Shown here: piece after piece, positions 18,340-26,294 of the stretch
Layout: the number at the start of each line of letters is the position of its first letter
Numbering within the stretch: position 1 is the stretch's first letter
Origin: Arthrobacter sp. ISL-65
Lineage (GTDB): Bacteria > Actinomycetota > Actinomycetes > Actinomycetales > Micrococcaceae
Direction of reading: 5' to 3'
DNA: 64,000 bases
Assembly: GCF_018613795.1 (NCBI RefSeq)
Contig: NZ_JAGGPN010000019.1
Coordinates: 62,001-126,000 of the forward strand
Notes under the pieces: generated by a model
What the model was told of the DNA's origin: nothing
Databases searched by the model: none
The model's input: the letters and a program-made list of their open reading frames with translations, nothing else
Position numbers and translations under genes: made by a program

Positions 18340-19140
18340 CTAGCCTTCTCCTCGTGCGCGTGCCACCTGGGCTGCGATCTCGGCGGGCGGCCCCGCCGAC
18401 GCCGGCTGCCAGCGGTCCAGCACCGAGTAAGCGATGATCCGTTCCTCGGAGCCGAAGCGAGGATTGCAGCTGGTCATGGTGAGAAGGCTTTCGGTGGGGC
18501 GCACTCCGGGCTGGTTGGGCACCGGGAGGAGGACCTCGGCTTCGCTCGGCAGAACAATGCGGTTGTTGCGGAAGACATAGACGTAGTAACCGTCCCGCGT
18601 CTGGACATAAATCTTGTCCCCGGGAACCAGCGTGTGGATATTGTCCAGCACGGCGCCGTGCGTCTGCCGGTGGCCCGCCACGGCGAAGTTACCCACGGCG
18701 CCGGGCATGGAGGTGTTGCCGTAGTGGCCGAGGCCCAGGGTGTCCAGGACGTCCGCGCTGGTGCCCTCGACAATGGGCCGGGTGTAGTTCTCCCCGAACC
18801 GGGGGATGAACATAATCCCGATGGTTCCGCCGTGCCCGGGGGCTTCTCCCACCACTGGCGCTCCGTAGTCCTTCGGGCCGGAAGCGGCCGTGCCGCCCGT
18901 CGCGGCAGGTGTGGGCGCGGGGGCCACCGGACCACCCAGGTCCCTGGCAAAGTCCTTGACCGCGGCGGTTTGCTTGGCATCGGACTCCACGTTGGTCCAC
19001 CAAAGCTGCCACGCGACAAACAGGAGCAGCACTATGCCGGCGGTGATGAGCAGCTCGCCGAAGATCTGGACGGCCTTCCGCAGGATTACGACGCCGGTCA
19101 CCGGCTTGGCGGTTGCCGCCACCTTCTCCTGCAGTACCAC
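18340..19140 (-). CDS. Class E sortase
   Basis: A membrane transpeptidase of about 266 aa that would attach sorting-signal proteins to peptidoglycan. The GTG at 19140 is chosen because GGAGGAGAT precedes it; an upstream ATG at 19170 is less likely. One N-terminal membrane helix (LLITAGIVLLLFVAWQLWW) precedes a Pro/Ala linker and the catalytic domain. Catalytic residues are His in FAVAGHRQTHG, Cys in LLTMTSCNPRF (class E has this TXTC-type motif) and the later Arg in SEERIIAYS. Genes for substrate proteins are not in the window. Confidence 0.9.
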   Translation of the reverse strand: MVLQEKVAATAKPVTGVVILRKAVQIFGELLITAGIVLLLFVAWQLWWTNVESDAKQTAAVKDFARDLGGPVAPAPTPAATGGTAASGPKDYGAPVVGEAPGHGGTIGIMFIPRFGENYTRPIVEGTSADVLDTLGLGHYGNTSMPGAVGNFAVAGHRQTHGAVLDNIHTLVPGDKIYVQTRDGYYVYVFRNNRIVLPSEAEVLLPVPNQPGVRPTESLLTMTSCNPRFGSEERIIAYSVLDRWQPASAGPPAEIAAQVARARGEG

Positions 19141-19312
19141 GCGATCTCCTCCAAGGCGGTTGCGGGGCACCGGCGCGGACTGAACTACAGCTAGAATTGG
19201 CTGCTAGTAAGACTTCAGACCTGACCAAGAGTGTGCAGACCGCCGGCTATCCCCTTCCAGCAGGATATCAAGCCCCGGTCCATCCTCTTGATTCAGCCGC
19301 CAAGGAGGACAT

Positions 19313-19564
19313 GTGCCCGAGTCAAAGCCACGTAAGAAGACTGCCCGCCCGGCCGAGCCCGTTTCCACCGAGGCTTACAAGCCGAACCCCGTCTGGTTCA
19401 AGCCGGTCATGTTCGGCCTGATGATCATAGGGTTGCTCTGGATCATCACCTTCTACATCAGCGAGGGCCAGCTGCCTGTGCAGGCATGGGAGTCCTGGAA
19501 CATCCTGGCCGGGTTTGGCATTGCGATCGTCGGCTTCCTGATGACCACGCGCTGGCGCTCCTGA
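19313..19564 (+). CDS. crgA: CrgA, cell division regulator
   Basis: An 83-aa protein with two membrane helices (WFKPVMFGLMIIGLLWIITFY and ILAGFGIAIVGFLMTT) joined by a short extracellular loop, the UPF0233/CrgA layout. The GTG at 19313 follows AAGGAGGA. CrgA coordinates septal proteins (FtsZ ring, FtsI/FtsQ) in mycobacteria and inhibits septation in Streptomyces. It is divergent from the sortase operon, and its placement next to pknAB is conserved in actinobacteria. Confidence 0.93.
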   Translation: MPESKPRKKTARPAEPVSTEAYKPNPVWFKPVMFGLMIIGLLWIITFYISEGQLPVQAWESWNILAGFGIAIVGFLMTTRWRS

Positions 19565-19574
19565 ACCGACGCCC

Positions 19575-20171
19575 ATGACCGCAGAAGGCATCATCATCGG
19601 CGAGGATGGCCTGGCACGTCCGCTGTGGGCCTCCACGGATCCTCTTCTGCGCGAGTATTACGACACTGAGTGGGGCCTGCCCGTCCGGGACGAGCAGGGC
19701 CTTTACGAGCGCATCAGCCTCGAAGCTTTCCAGGCGGGCCTGTCCTGGGCCACGATCCTGCGCAAACGCCCCGCCTTCCGTGCGGCCTTCGACAACTTCC
19801 ATCCCGAAACCGTGGCCGCCTTCACCGAGGCCGACGTCGAGCGCCTCCTTCAGGATCCCGGCATCGTGCGCAACCGTCTTAAGATCCGTGCCGCTATCAC
19901 CAATGCCCGGGCCACCATCGCGCTGCGGGACGAGGGCGGCCTCGTTGACTTTGTCTGGACGTTCCAGCCAATCTCGACCCCTGCCCCCGTCACATACGCC
20001 GACGTGCCCACCACGTCCCCCGAGTCCATCGCCCTCTCCAAGGCGCTGCGGAAGAAGGGCTTCGCCTTCGTGGGGCCCACCACCATGTTCGCCCTGATGG
20101 AAGCCATCGGCATGGTGGACACGCACCTGGTGAACAGCCACCGCAGGGGAACCTCCGGCGTCTGGGCCTGA
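19575..20171 (+). CDS. tag: DNA-3-methyladenine glycosylase I family protein
   Basis: 198 aa; family members excise 3-methyladenine from alkylated DNA. The conserved core is clear: YYDTEWGLPVRDEQGLYERI, LEAFQAGLSWATIL, KRPAFRAAF, LLQDPGIVRNRLKI and SKALRKKGFAFVGPTT. The zinc-snap ligands of the E. coli enzyme (Cys4, His17, His175, Cys179) are mostly missing: the N-terminal Cys is absent, the His aligns with Tyr (EYYDTEW), and the terminal Cys aligns with Ser in THLVNSHRR. The catalytic Glu region is kept. Activity without zinc is uncertain. It starts 11 nt after crgA. Confidence 0.85.
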   Translation: MTAEGIIIGEDGLARPLWASTDPLLREYYDTEWGLPVRDEQGLYERISLEAFQAGLSWATILRKRPAFRAAFDNFHPETVAAFTEADVERLLQDPGIVRNRLKIRAAITNARATIALRDEGGLVDFVWTFQPISTPAPVTYADVPTTSPESIALSKALRKKGFAFVGPTTMFALMEAIGMVDTHLVNSHRRGTSGVWA

Positions 20172-20262
20172 CTGCTGCTGCGCTGCCAGCGCTGCCGGCT
20201 CAGGACCGCTGCAGGGCGCAGGACCGGCCCCTGAATCCGCCGGTCCACACATGTTGGTAAAG

Positions 20263-20394
20263 ATATCCACAGTGTTGATAACTCCGCCGACCGCAGCCCA
20301 GGGAAAAGACACTGAGCGCCCGGCTGGCGGCGCCAAGATGGCCAAACTTGCATTTTCCAAGTTATTAACAGTTGTGGAAATGACTGTGGAAAAC
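20263..20394. other. DnaA-box-like cluster, left part
   Basis: The 231-nt gap between the tag-like gene and the ahpD-like gene holds ATATCCACA (20263-20271), TGTTGATAA (20273-20281), TTATTAACA (20362-20370) facing TGTGGAAAT (20373-20381), and TGTGGAAAA (20386-20394). Each differs by one or two bases from TTATCCACA or its complement. This appears to be an outlier of the denser cluster beyond ahpD. Confidence 0.5.
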
Positions 20395-20402
20395 CCTGGT
20401 CT

Positions 20403-20870
20403 TCAGCCCTCTTGAGGCCGGACAGGATGCTGGCTGGTGATAGACACGCGGTTGAAGGCGTTCATCGCGATGGCCAGCCAGCTCACGGCTGAGTACTGCT
20501 CGTCGGTGAGGTGCTCCCGCGCGTAGGCGTCCTCCAGCTCGCGCGTGCGCGCGTCCGGGAGAACCGTGATGCTCTCGGCCAAGGCCAGCGCCGCACGCTC
20601 GTGGTCCTCAAACACCGCGGTGTCCCGCCAGGCGGGCAAGACGGCCAGGCCCTGCGTGGATTCACCGCCCTTGACGGCATCAGCGACGTGCATGTCGAGG
20701 CAATACGCGCAGCCGTTGATCTGCGATATGCGGACGTTGAGCAGTTCAACGAGCTTCGAGTCCATGCCAGCCTCCAGCATTGCTTCCTTGGCCTTCAGCC
20801 CCAAGCCGTTAAGCGCCCGCCACGCTGCCGGGTGGTGCTTGTCCAGAAAGATGTGGCTGTGGGTACTCAC
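20403..20870 (-). CDS. AhpD-like carboxymuconolactone decarboxylase family protein
   Basis: A 155-aa all-helical protein. The redox motif C54-x-x-C57 with H61 (NGCAYCLDMH) is that of AhpD-type alkylhydroperoxidases, which reduce peroxides using a thiol donor. The rest (LNVRISQINGC, EHLTDEQYSAVSWLAIAMNAFNR) is typical for the family. The partner AhpC is not nearby. It lies between two DnaA-box-containing gaps and has no co-transcribed neighbour. Confidence 0.85.
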   Translation of the reverse strand: MSTHSHIFLDKHHPAAWRALNGLGLKAKEAMLEAGMDSKLVELLNVRISQINGCAYCLDMHVADAVKGGESTQGLAVLPAWRDTAVFEDHERAALALAESITVLPDARTRELEDAYAREHLTDEQYSAVSWLAIAMNAFNRVSITSQHPVRPQEG

Positions 20871-20955
20871 GTCAGTGCTCCTTGCGGTCGGACGGGTTCA
20901 CCCCCGCGGCTGTCAGTCAGAGACTACAGGGGGCGTGCTGCGGGCAGGCGGAAGG

Positions 20956-21359
20956 TTATCCACTTAGCAACAGGCGACTACCCACAAGTTATCCACAGTT
21001 GGGGAAAACTTGTGGGCATCGTCAGCGTAATCGCCAGCATGTAGGCGTTGTGGAGCTTCTAAACCTATGACTTACACCTCTGCGCGTTATTAACAGTGTG
21101 AATAACCCTGTTGAAAGGACGCTTGCTAATTCCCTTCACGGACGTTCAGGTGCCTGTTTATGCCCAGGACACCCCACTGCGGCGAGGTTTGGGTGAAGTT
21201 GTCCACTTAACCACAGCAGTAGGCGTCCCAGTTATCCACAAGTGTGGAAGAAAACGTCCACGCGGACCAGAGGCAGGCCGGAAGGCCGGGATTCAGGGGG
21301 CTGGCCTGTGACTTACATCCGTGTAAGTTATTAACAGTGTGGATAACCGCTGTGGAAAA
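20956..21359. other. DnaA-box-rich non-coding region (oriC-like or titration locus)
   Basis: The gap 20871-21404 carries no gene. It holds three perfect DnaA boxes: TTATCCACA at 20989-20997 and 21231-21239, and TGTGGATAA at 21338-21346. One-mismatch boxes lie at 20956-20964 (TTATCCACT), 21097-21105 (TGTGAATAA), 21206-21214 (TTAACCACA) and 21351-21359 (TGTGGAAAA). TTGTCCACT at 21198-21206 differs by one base from the high-GC consensus TTGTCCACA. Two copies of a convergent pair, TTATTAACA-G-TGTGRATAA, occur at 21087-21105 and 21328-21346. Confidence 0.65.
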
Positions 21360-21361
21360 CT
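21066..21361. repeat. Imperfect direct repeat of about 50 bp
   Basis: Segments 21066-21115 and 21308-21361 share TGACTTACA, a variable 10-12 nt, and then GTTATTAACAGTGTG followed by ATAACC and CTGT(T/G)GAAA. A third, shorter copy of GTTATTAACAGT lies at 20361-20372. Spacing between the two long copies is about 240 bp. Confidence 0.7.
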
Positions 21362-21400
21362 CACCGGCTGTGTGTGTACCGAGCCGCGGCCAGCGGACAC

Positions 21401-21434
21401 AAAAAATGCCCCCGCTTCGGAAAGCAGGGGCATT
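21401..21434 (-). terminator. Terminator of the rhomboid gene
   Basis: On the minus strand the sequence forms an AATGCCCC-based stem (21405-21434) followed by TTTTTT (complement of 21401-21406), 38 nt after the rhomboid stop. Confidence 0.9.
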
Positions 21435-21471
21435 GCGGGGAGGAACCGTACCAGAAGGCCGTAAGAAGCGG

Positions 21472-22353
21472 TCAGGATGCCACGAGCACCCGGTACCAGG
21501 AAGCCACGGCCAGCAGGACCAGAGCCAGCGCCAGCCCTCCGGCCTGCAGGATGTTGCGCCGCGGGCCGCGGGGCGCGTAGGCAATGGCGGCTGCGCACAG
21601 GGCACCGGTGATAAGGCCGCCCAGGTGGGCCTGCCAGGCGATCTGCGGCACCATGAAGCCGATGACGCCGTTGATGGCGATGAGTACCCAGAGCTGTCTC
21701 GTCTCACCGCCCCGGTGGCGCTGCACCACGAGCATGGCGCCGAACAGCCCGAAGATCGCGCCGGAAGCACCGACCAGGCCCACGGGCCCGCCCTCAGGCA
21801 GGATCGGTGTCATAAGCAGGTATCCGACCGACCCGCCTATGGCGGACAGCAGGTACACAGCAAGAAAGCGGATGCGCCCCAGCAGCGGTTCCAGCGCCTG
21901 ACCAAAAATCCACAGCGTGTACATGTTCAGGACGATGTGGAGCAGGAAGCCCTGGGAGTGCAGAAAAGCGGATGTGAGCATGCGCCATGGTTGGAACACC
22001 CCGTACTCAGGCGTTGCGTAAACCGACGCGTAGGCGAGCGTACGGAACACCGCGTTTCCGGGAAGCACCCACTGCAGAACAAACAGGAGGGCACACACCG
22101 CGATGATCGCGAACGTCACTACAGGCTTGCCGGACGCAACGGCGCCGCCGTAGACGGTCCGTGCTGTCGGCGTCGTACGTTTTGCTTCGTTGACGCAGTC
22201 AACGCATTGGAATCCGACGGCGGCCGCGCGCTGGCACTCGGGGCATGCCGGCCGCCCGCAACGCTGGCAGCTGACATACGAGGGCCGGTCAGGGTGCCGG
22301 GGGCACACCGGTGCCTGCGCTGACGGCTCCGCCGCCGGAGTTCCGTAGCTCAT
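21472..22353 (-). CDS. Rhomboid family intramembrane serine protease
   Basis: A 293-aa membrane protease. The N-terminal 55 residues form a B-box-like zinc ribbon with repeated CxxC pairs (SCQRCGRPACPEC, FQCVDC). Six or seven membrane helices follow. The catalytic Ser is S197 in GLVGASGAIFGLFG and the His is H243 in QAHLGGLITG; the upstream HIVLNMYTLW carries the usual His/Asn. Four nt separate its start from the cyclophilin stop, so the two are one operon. Substrates are unknown. Confidence 0.93.
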   Translation of the reverse strand: MSYGTPAAEPSAQAPVCPRHPDRPSYVSCQRCGRPACPECQRAAAVGFQCVDCVNEAKRTTPTARTVYGGAVASGKPVVTFAIIAVCALLFVLQWVLPGNAVFRTLAYASVYATPEYGVFQPWRMLTSAFLHSQGFLLHIVLNMYTLWIFGQALEPLLGRIRFLAVYLLSAIGGSVGYLLMTPILPEGGPVGLVGASGAIFGLFGAMLVVQRHRGGETRQLWVLIAINGVIGFMVPQIAWQAHLGGLITGALCAAAIAYAPRGPRRNILQAGGLALALVLLAVASWYRVLVAS

Positions 22354-22357
22354 GTGG

Positions 22358-22903
22358 CTAGAGCTGCTCGATGTCGATGCTGTGGATGGTTACATCTTCA
22401 ACCGGGCGGTCGCCCATGCCGGTGCGGACACCTTCAATGGCGTCCACAACCTTTTTGGATTCCTCATCGGCAACTTCGCCGAAGATGCTGTGCTTGCCCT
22501 GCAGCCAGTCGGTGGGGATGGTGGTGATGAAGAACTGTGAACCGTTGGTTCCCTGGCCCATCTGGATGCCGGCGTTGGCCATGGCCAGCTTGTACGGTGC
22601 GCTGAAGCTCAGCTCGGGGTGGATCTCGTCGTCGAAGCGGTAGCCCGGTCCGCCGGTGCCGCGGCCCAGCGGGTCGCCGGCCTGGATCATGAAATCCTTG
22701 ATGATCCGGTGGAAGATGGTGCCGTCGTAGAGCGGCGTGCCGGTCTTGTCCTCGCCGGTCTCAGGGTGGGTCCAGGCCTGTTCGCCGGTGGCCAGTCCCA
22801 CGAAGTTCTTAACGGTCTTGGGCGCGTGGTTGCCGAAGAGGTTCACAACGATGTCGCCGAGGCTGGTGTGGATGGTTGCTTTTGCAGTTGCTGAGGCAGT
22901 CAT
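22358..22903 (-). CDS. ppiA: Cyclophilin-type peptidyl-prolyl cis-trans isomerase
   Basis: 181 aa, cytoplasmic (no signal peptide); speeds X-Pro isomerisation during folding. The catalytic core is IFHRIIKDFMIQAGDPLGRG, followed by GTNGSQFFITT, WLQGKHSIFGEV and the C-terminal strand. It is first gene of a two-gene unit with rhomboid and is divergent from the DUF5324-like gene. The same cyclophilin-rhomboid pair lies near the origin in many actinobacteria. Confidence 0.94.
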   Translation of the reverse strand: MTASATAKATIHTSLGDIVVNLFGNHAPKTVKNFVGLATGEQAWTHPETGEDKTGTPLYDGTIFHRIIKDFMIQAGDPLGRGTGGPGYRFDDEIHPELSFSAPYKLAMANAGIQMGQGTNGSQFFITTIPTDWLQGKHSIFGEVADEESKKVVDAIEGVRTGMGDRPVEDVTIHSIDIEQL

Positions 22904-23059
22904 AGGGCCATTCTTTCACGGCGGGTCAACGCGAACCGGGGCTGTTAAGACAGTTCCGCGCTGGGTGAAATCCACCGTGAATCCGCCGGAACGATAGCAG
23001 CCCGGCTATTCGTGCACGTAGGCTAACAACAGAACCGTCACATTAATCGGGAGGTAGTT

Positions 23060-24070
23060 GTGAAGAAATCGGATCGTATTGCCCGCGAACTGGAGTTGTC
23101 GGTCAGTTCTGCAGTCGAGAACGCAAAGGACCGTGTGGAGGCAGCGGTGGACTGGGCAGTTCCCCGCCTGCAGCAAGGCCTCGATACCGCTTCCCCCAAG
23201 ATCCAGGAGGGGCTCAAGGTGGCGGCCCACAACCTTGCCGACGGCGTCGCCACGGTGACGCCCCGGATCCAGGGCGGCCTGGCGACGCTCGCACCCAAGA
23301 TCCACGACGTTGTGGAGGGTGCCACGCCGCGCATGCACGAGGCCCTGGACCGGGCAACGCCCGTCATCACCCAGGCCCGCGACCGCGTGGTGGTGGAATA
23401 CCTTCCCCGGTTCTCCGATCAGATCGGAACCGCATCCGAGGCCGTCCACCGGACCCTTGAGGGCACACCGGCACGCATCGACGCGGTGGCCCAGCGACTC
23501 GGCGACGTTGGCATCATCCACACCATCCAGGAACAGGCGAATCTGGCTGGCGGGCACCTGAAGTCGGCCGCGTCCGAGGCAGGCCGGGCGGTGACCGGCA
23601 AGGCCGTGGTGGTGGAGCCGGAGAAGCCGAAGAAGCGCGGCCTCCTGATTGTCGGTGTAATCGCCGCGGCGGTGGCCGCCGGCGTTGCGGCGTGGAAGGC
23701 TTCGAAGCCGGTCGAGGACCCGTGGAAGACCCCCGCGCCCGTAACGCCCGCACCGTCGACCTCGGAGATCACCACCCCCGCGGCGTCCGCCACCGGTGTT
23801 GGATCGGCTGCCGGTGTTGGCTCGGCCGCGGAGACGCCGGCACCGGTTCCGGCCGCCCCGGCTGGCGGCTCTGCTTCCGCGCCGGCCGATACACCGCTCG
23901 ATGCTGCCTTTGCACTGGCCGCCGAGGACGAAGCCGACGCTTCTGCCGACAAGGCAAAGCATGTTGCCGAGGACTCGGATTCCGACGCCGGTGACGTTGC
24001 CACCGATGCCAAGGCCGCGGTGAAGAACATCGAATCCAACATCGAGAACGGTGCAGACAAGAAGGCTTAG
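23060..24070 (+). CDS. DUF5324-like membrane protein with amphipathic repeats
   Basis: 336 aa. The GTG at 23060 is preceded by GGGAGGT. Residues 1-150 are apolipoprotein-like amphipathic helices with a repeating pattern (AVPRLQQGLDTASPKIQEGL, VTPRIQGGLATLAPKI, ATPRMHEALDRATPVI), about 16-20 residues per unit. A basic patch (EPEKPKKRG) precedes one membrane helix (about 193-213), and an Ala/Pro/Glu-rich tail follows. The order suggests a cytoplasmic helical bundle tethered to the membrane. Function is unknown; a role in envelope or membrane organisation is only a guess. Confidence 0.75.
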   Translation: MKKSDRIARELELSVSSAVENAKDRVEAAVDWAVPRLQQGLDTASPKIQEGLKVAAHNLADGVATVTPRIQGGLATLAPKIHDVVEGATPRMHEALDRATPVITQARDRVVVEYLPRFSDQIGTASEAVHRTLEGTPARIDAVAQRLGDVGIIHTIQEQANLAGGHLKSAASEAGRAVTGKAVVVEPEKPKKRGLLIVGVIAAAVAAGVAAWKASKPVEDPWKTPAPVTPAPSTSEITTPAASATGVGSAAGVGSAAETPAPVPAAPAGGSASAPADTPLDAAFALAAEDEADASADKAKHVAEDSDSDAGDVATDAKAAVKNIESNIENGADKKA

Positions 24071-24094
24071 CCATTGCCCCTAGGAGGGCAGTAA

Positions 24095-24128
24095 CAGGAG
24101 GGGTTCCGCAACCGCGGGACCCCTCCTG
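24095..24128 (+). terminator. Probable terminator after the DUF5324-like gene
   Basis: A 15-bp stem (24095-24109 with 24114-24128, one G-T wobble) lies 24 nt after the stop. It has no strong T-tract, so efficiency is uncertain. Confidence 0.6.
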
Positions 24129-24184
24129 CTGTCTGCGGGATTATCTGTACGCCTCGTCGTGCCTAAAAGACAGGTGCCGCCGTC

Positions 24185-25084
24185 ATGGAAAGCATCGGTG
24201 CTAAGTTTGAGGGGATGTCACCCGATAGATCCGCAGAAGATGCCTTGACTGACACTGAGCCGCGCGTATCGATTGTTATCCCGGCCTACAACGAGGAAAG
24301 TGTCATCCGGCAGTGCCTCATCGCCGCGGTATACCAGTCGGTTCCGGCGCACGAGATCATTGTGGTGGACAACATGTCCAAGGACCGCACAGCGTCGATC
24401 GTCACGCAGATGCAGCAGGAGTACCCGGAGAGTCCCATCATCCTGCTCCGCCAGGACAGGGAGCAGGGACTTATCCCCACCCGCAATTTCGGGCTGGACA
24501 ACGCCACCGGGGACATCTTGGGCCGGATCGACGCCGACTCGGTGGTGGAGCCTGACTGGGTGGAGCAGGTGCAGAAGGCCTTCGAGGACCTGTCCACATC
24601 GGCCGCCACCGGGCCCGTGGTCTATTACGACATGCCGATGCGCCGCTTCGGCCTCAAAGCCGACGACAAGATGCGCCAGCTGATGCTGAAGCTGGCCAAG
24701 CACCAGTACCACTTCCTGTTCGGGTCCAACATGGCCCTCCGCCGTTCTGCCTGGGAGACCATCCGCGACGAAGCCTGCCGGGACGAAAGGGACGAGATGC
24801 ACGAGGACATCGACCTGTCCCTGCATCTGGCTGATCACGATCTCAAGGTCCAGTACTGGCCGCAGATGGTCTCCGGGATGTCGGCCCGCCGGCTCGAGGA
24901 TTCACCCCGCGACTACCGGTACTACGTGACGCGCTTCGACCGCACCTACAAGGCACATAACGTGAAGAAGATGGCCCTCAAGGCGCCGATGGTGGTGTTC
25001 TTCTCCGTGTATTTCCCCGCCAAGCTCCTGCGCGCCATCCACACCGTCAACACCAGCCAGCCTGTCCGCCGCGGCGGCCAGTAG
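24185..25084 (+). CDS. Family 2 glycosyltransferase
   Basis: A 299-aa GT-A enzyme. VSIVIPAYNEESVIRQCL opens the nucleotide-binding fold, and GRIDADSVVEPDW carries the DxD metal/sugar-nucleotide motif near residues 116-118. DEMHEDIDLSLHL supplies the catalytic acid region. A C-terminal hydrophobic patch (KAPMVVFFSVYFPAKLL) may contact the membrane. Start ATG 24185 or 24215 are both possible; neither has a strong Shine-Dalgarno. Acceptor and sugar are not predictable. It stands alone between a terminator and a convergent transporter. Confidence 0.88.
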   Translation: MESIGAKFEGMSPDRSAEDALTDTEPRVSIVIPAYNEESVIRQCLIAAVYQSVPAHEIIVVDNMSKDRTASIVTQMQQEYPESPIILLRQDREQGLIPTRNFGLDNATGDILGRIDADSVVEPDWVEQVQKAFEDLSTSAATGPVVYYDMPMRRFGLKADDKMRQLMLKLAKHQYHFLFGSNMALRRSAWETIRDEACRDERDEMHEDIDLSLHLADHDLKVQYWPQMVSGMSARRLEDSPRDYRYYVTRFDRTYKAHNVKKMALKAPMVVFFSVYFPAKLLRAIHTVNTSQPVRRGGQ

Positions 25085-25115
25085 CGCCCTGAAAACCAGC
25101 CGGAAAGGGCCGTCC

Positions 25116-26039
25116 TTAGTCAGCCCCTAGTTCGGCCAGTGGGCGTTCCTCCGGCGGCTTGCCCCGTCCGGCTTTCCCGTTCCACTGTCCGGCCACCACG
25201 ACGGCGAGGCCCACGAGGATGAGCGCCAGCCCGGCGTAGGTGCCCGCAGGCAGCGTCTCATCCAGGAACACGGCGGCCAGCAGGGCCGCGCCGGGTATTT
25301 CAAGCAGGATGATCATGGACACCAGCAGCGGGCTCATGGTGGCCAGCAAATGGTTGAATGCCGTATGCCCCACGAGCTGGGCGCACACCGTGATCGCCAA
25401 AATGCCCAGCCAGCCGCCCGCGTCGAACCCGGAGAGGGGCTGGTTGGTGAAGATCGCCAGCACCGCCACCAGGACTGCGCACATGCCGTAGCAGAGGGCT
25501 GTGTAGGTTCCAGTGGTCATGCTCTGGCGTGCCCGTCCGCCGGCCAGCGTGTAGATTCCTGCGAGAAGTCCGCCGGCCATGGCCAGGAGGTCGCCCAGCA
25601 GGGCGTCCGGGGAGGTCCCCAAGTCAAAACCCGTGATGGCCACTACGCCGCCGAAGGAGATGCCCAGGCCCACCAGGACCTGCCAGCGGTGCCGCACGCC
25701 GCGGAAGAGCTGAATGATGGCGATCCAGGCGGACTGGAGGCAGACGAGCGCCGTAGCGGCAGCCACGGAGGTCAGCTGCAGGGACGTAATGAAGCAGGCG
25801 AAGTGAAGAGCCAGGGCCACAGCCGCAACGAGCGACCAGCGGAACTCATATGGTGTGATGCGGCCGAACTGGCGCGGTTCCCGGACCAACGTAGGAGTGG
25901 CCATGATGGCTGCCGCGATGGCATTGCGCCAGAAGGCGATGGCGAGGGCCGTGACTGTGGTGGCGCCGAGCGTGGCGGCGATGAGCGGTCCTGACGAAGC
26001 CACGCCCAGGACGCCCAAGGCCGCAATGAAAAGATTCAC
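25116..26039 (-). CDS. EamA/DMT superfamily transporter
   Basis: A 307-aa membrane protein with about 10 hydrophobic helices arranged as two EamA repeats (FWRNAIAAAIMATPTL in the first half; GHTAFNHLLATMSPLLVSMI and EIPGAALLAAVFLDETLP in the second). Start GTG at 26039. Family members export amino acids or metabolites. The substrate is unknown. No operon partner is visible. Confidence 0.88.
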   Translation of the reverse strand: MNLFIAALGVLGVASSGPLIAATLGATTVTALAIAFWRNAIAAAIMATPTLVREPRQFGRITPYEFRWSLVAAVALALHFACFITSLQLTSVAAATALVCLQSAWIAIIQLFRGVRHRWQVLVGLGISFGGVVAITGFDLGTSPDALLGDLLAMAGGLLAGIYTLAGGRARQSMTTGTYTALCYGMCAVLVAVLAIFTNQPLSGFDAGGWLGILAITVCAQLVGHTAFNHLLATMSPLLVSMIILLEIPGAALLAAVFLDETLPAGTYAGLALILVGLAVVVAGQWNGKAGRGKPPEERPLAELGAD

Positions 26040-26110
26040 TGTTCCACAGTAGTGTGCCCCGACTGGTTGAGCCCGTCGAACCCCGGGACAGACCTCTAGC
26101 AGGGCAAAGC

Positions 26111-26144
26111 AAAAGGTCCCGGCCGTTTCCGACCGGGACCTTTC
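26111..26144 (-). terminator. Terminator of tRNA-Ala
   Basis: AAAGGTCCCGG pairs with CCGGGACCTTT across a 10-nt loop just downstream of the minus-strand tRNA, followed by a short T-run. Confidence 0.8.
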
Positions 26145-26150
26145 TTATGG

Positions 26151-26223
26151 TGGAGGCACGGGGACTCGAACCCCGAACCCCCTGCTTGCAAAGCAGGTGC
26201 GCTACCAATTGCGCCATGCCCCC
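26151..26223 (-). tRNA. tRNA-Ala (UGC)
   Basis: The minus strand starts GGGGGCA and pairs with TGCCTCC. The anticodon stem CCTGC/GCAGG holds the loop TTTGCAA (anticodon TGC), and the T-loop is GGTTCGAGTCC. Discriminator A, no encoded CCA. The identity set (G3-U70 pair, GGGGC acceptor) fits alanine. Confidence 0.95.
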
Positions 26224-26294
26224 ATAAGAAGCAACCCGTCAATCATACCCTAGTTCCGGAGCCTGGCTGACCAGCCTCCGAACCGGGATCCGGG

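Noticed and set aside
19311-19421. Alternative ATG at 19311 for a different frame
   Set aside because: It gives an unrelated product; the GTG at 19313 yields a complete CrgA.
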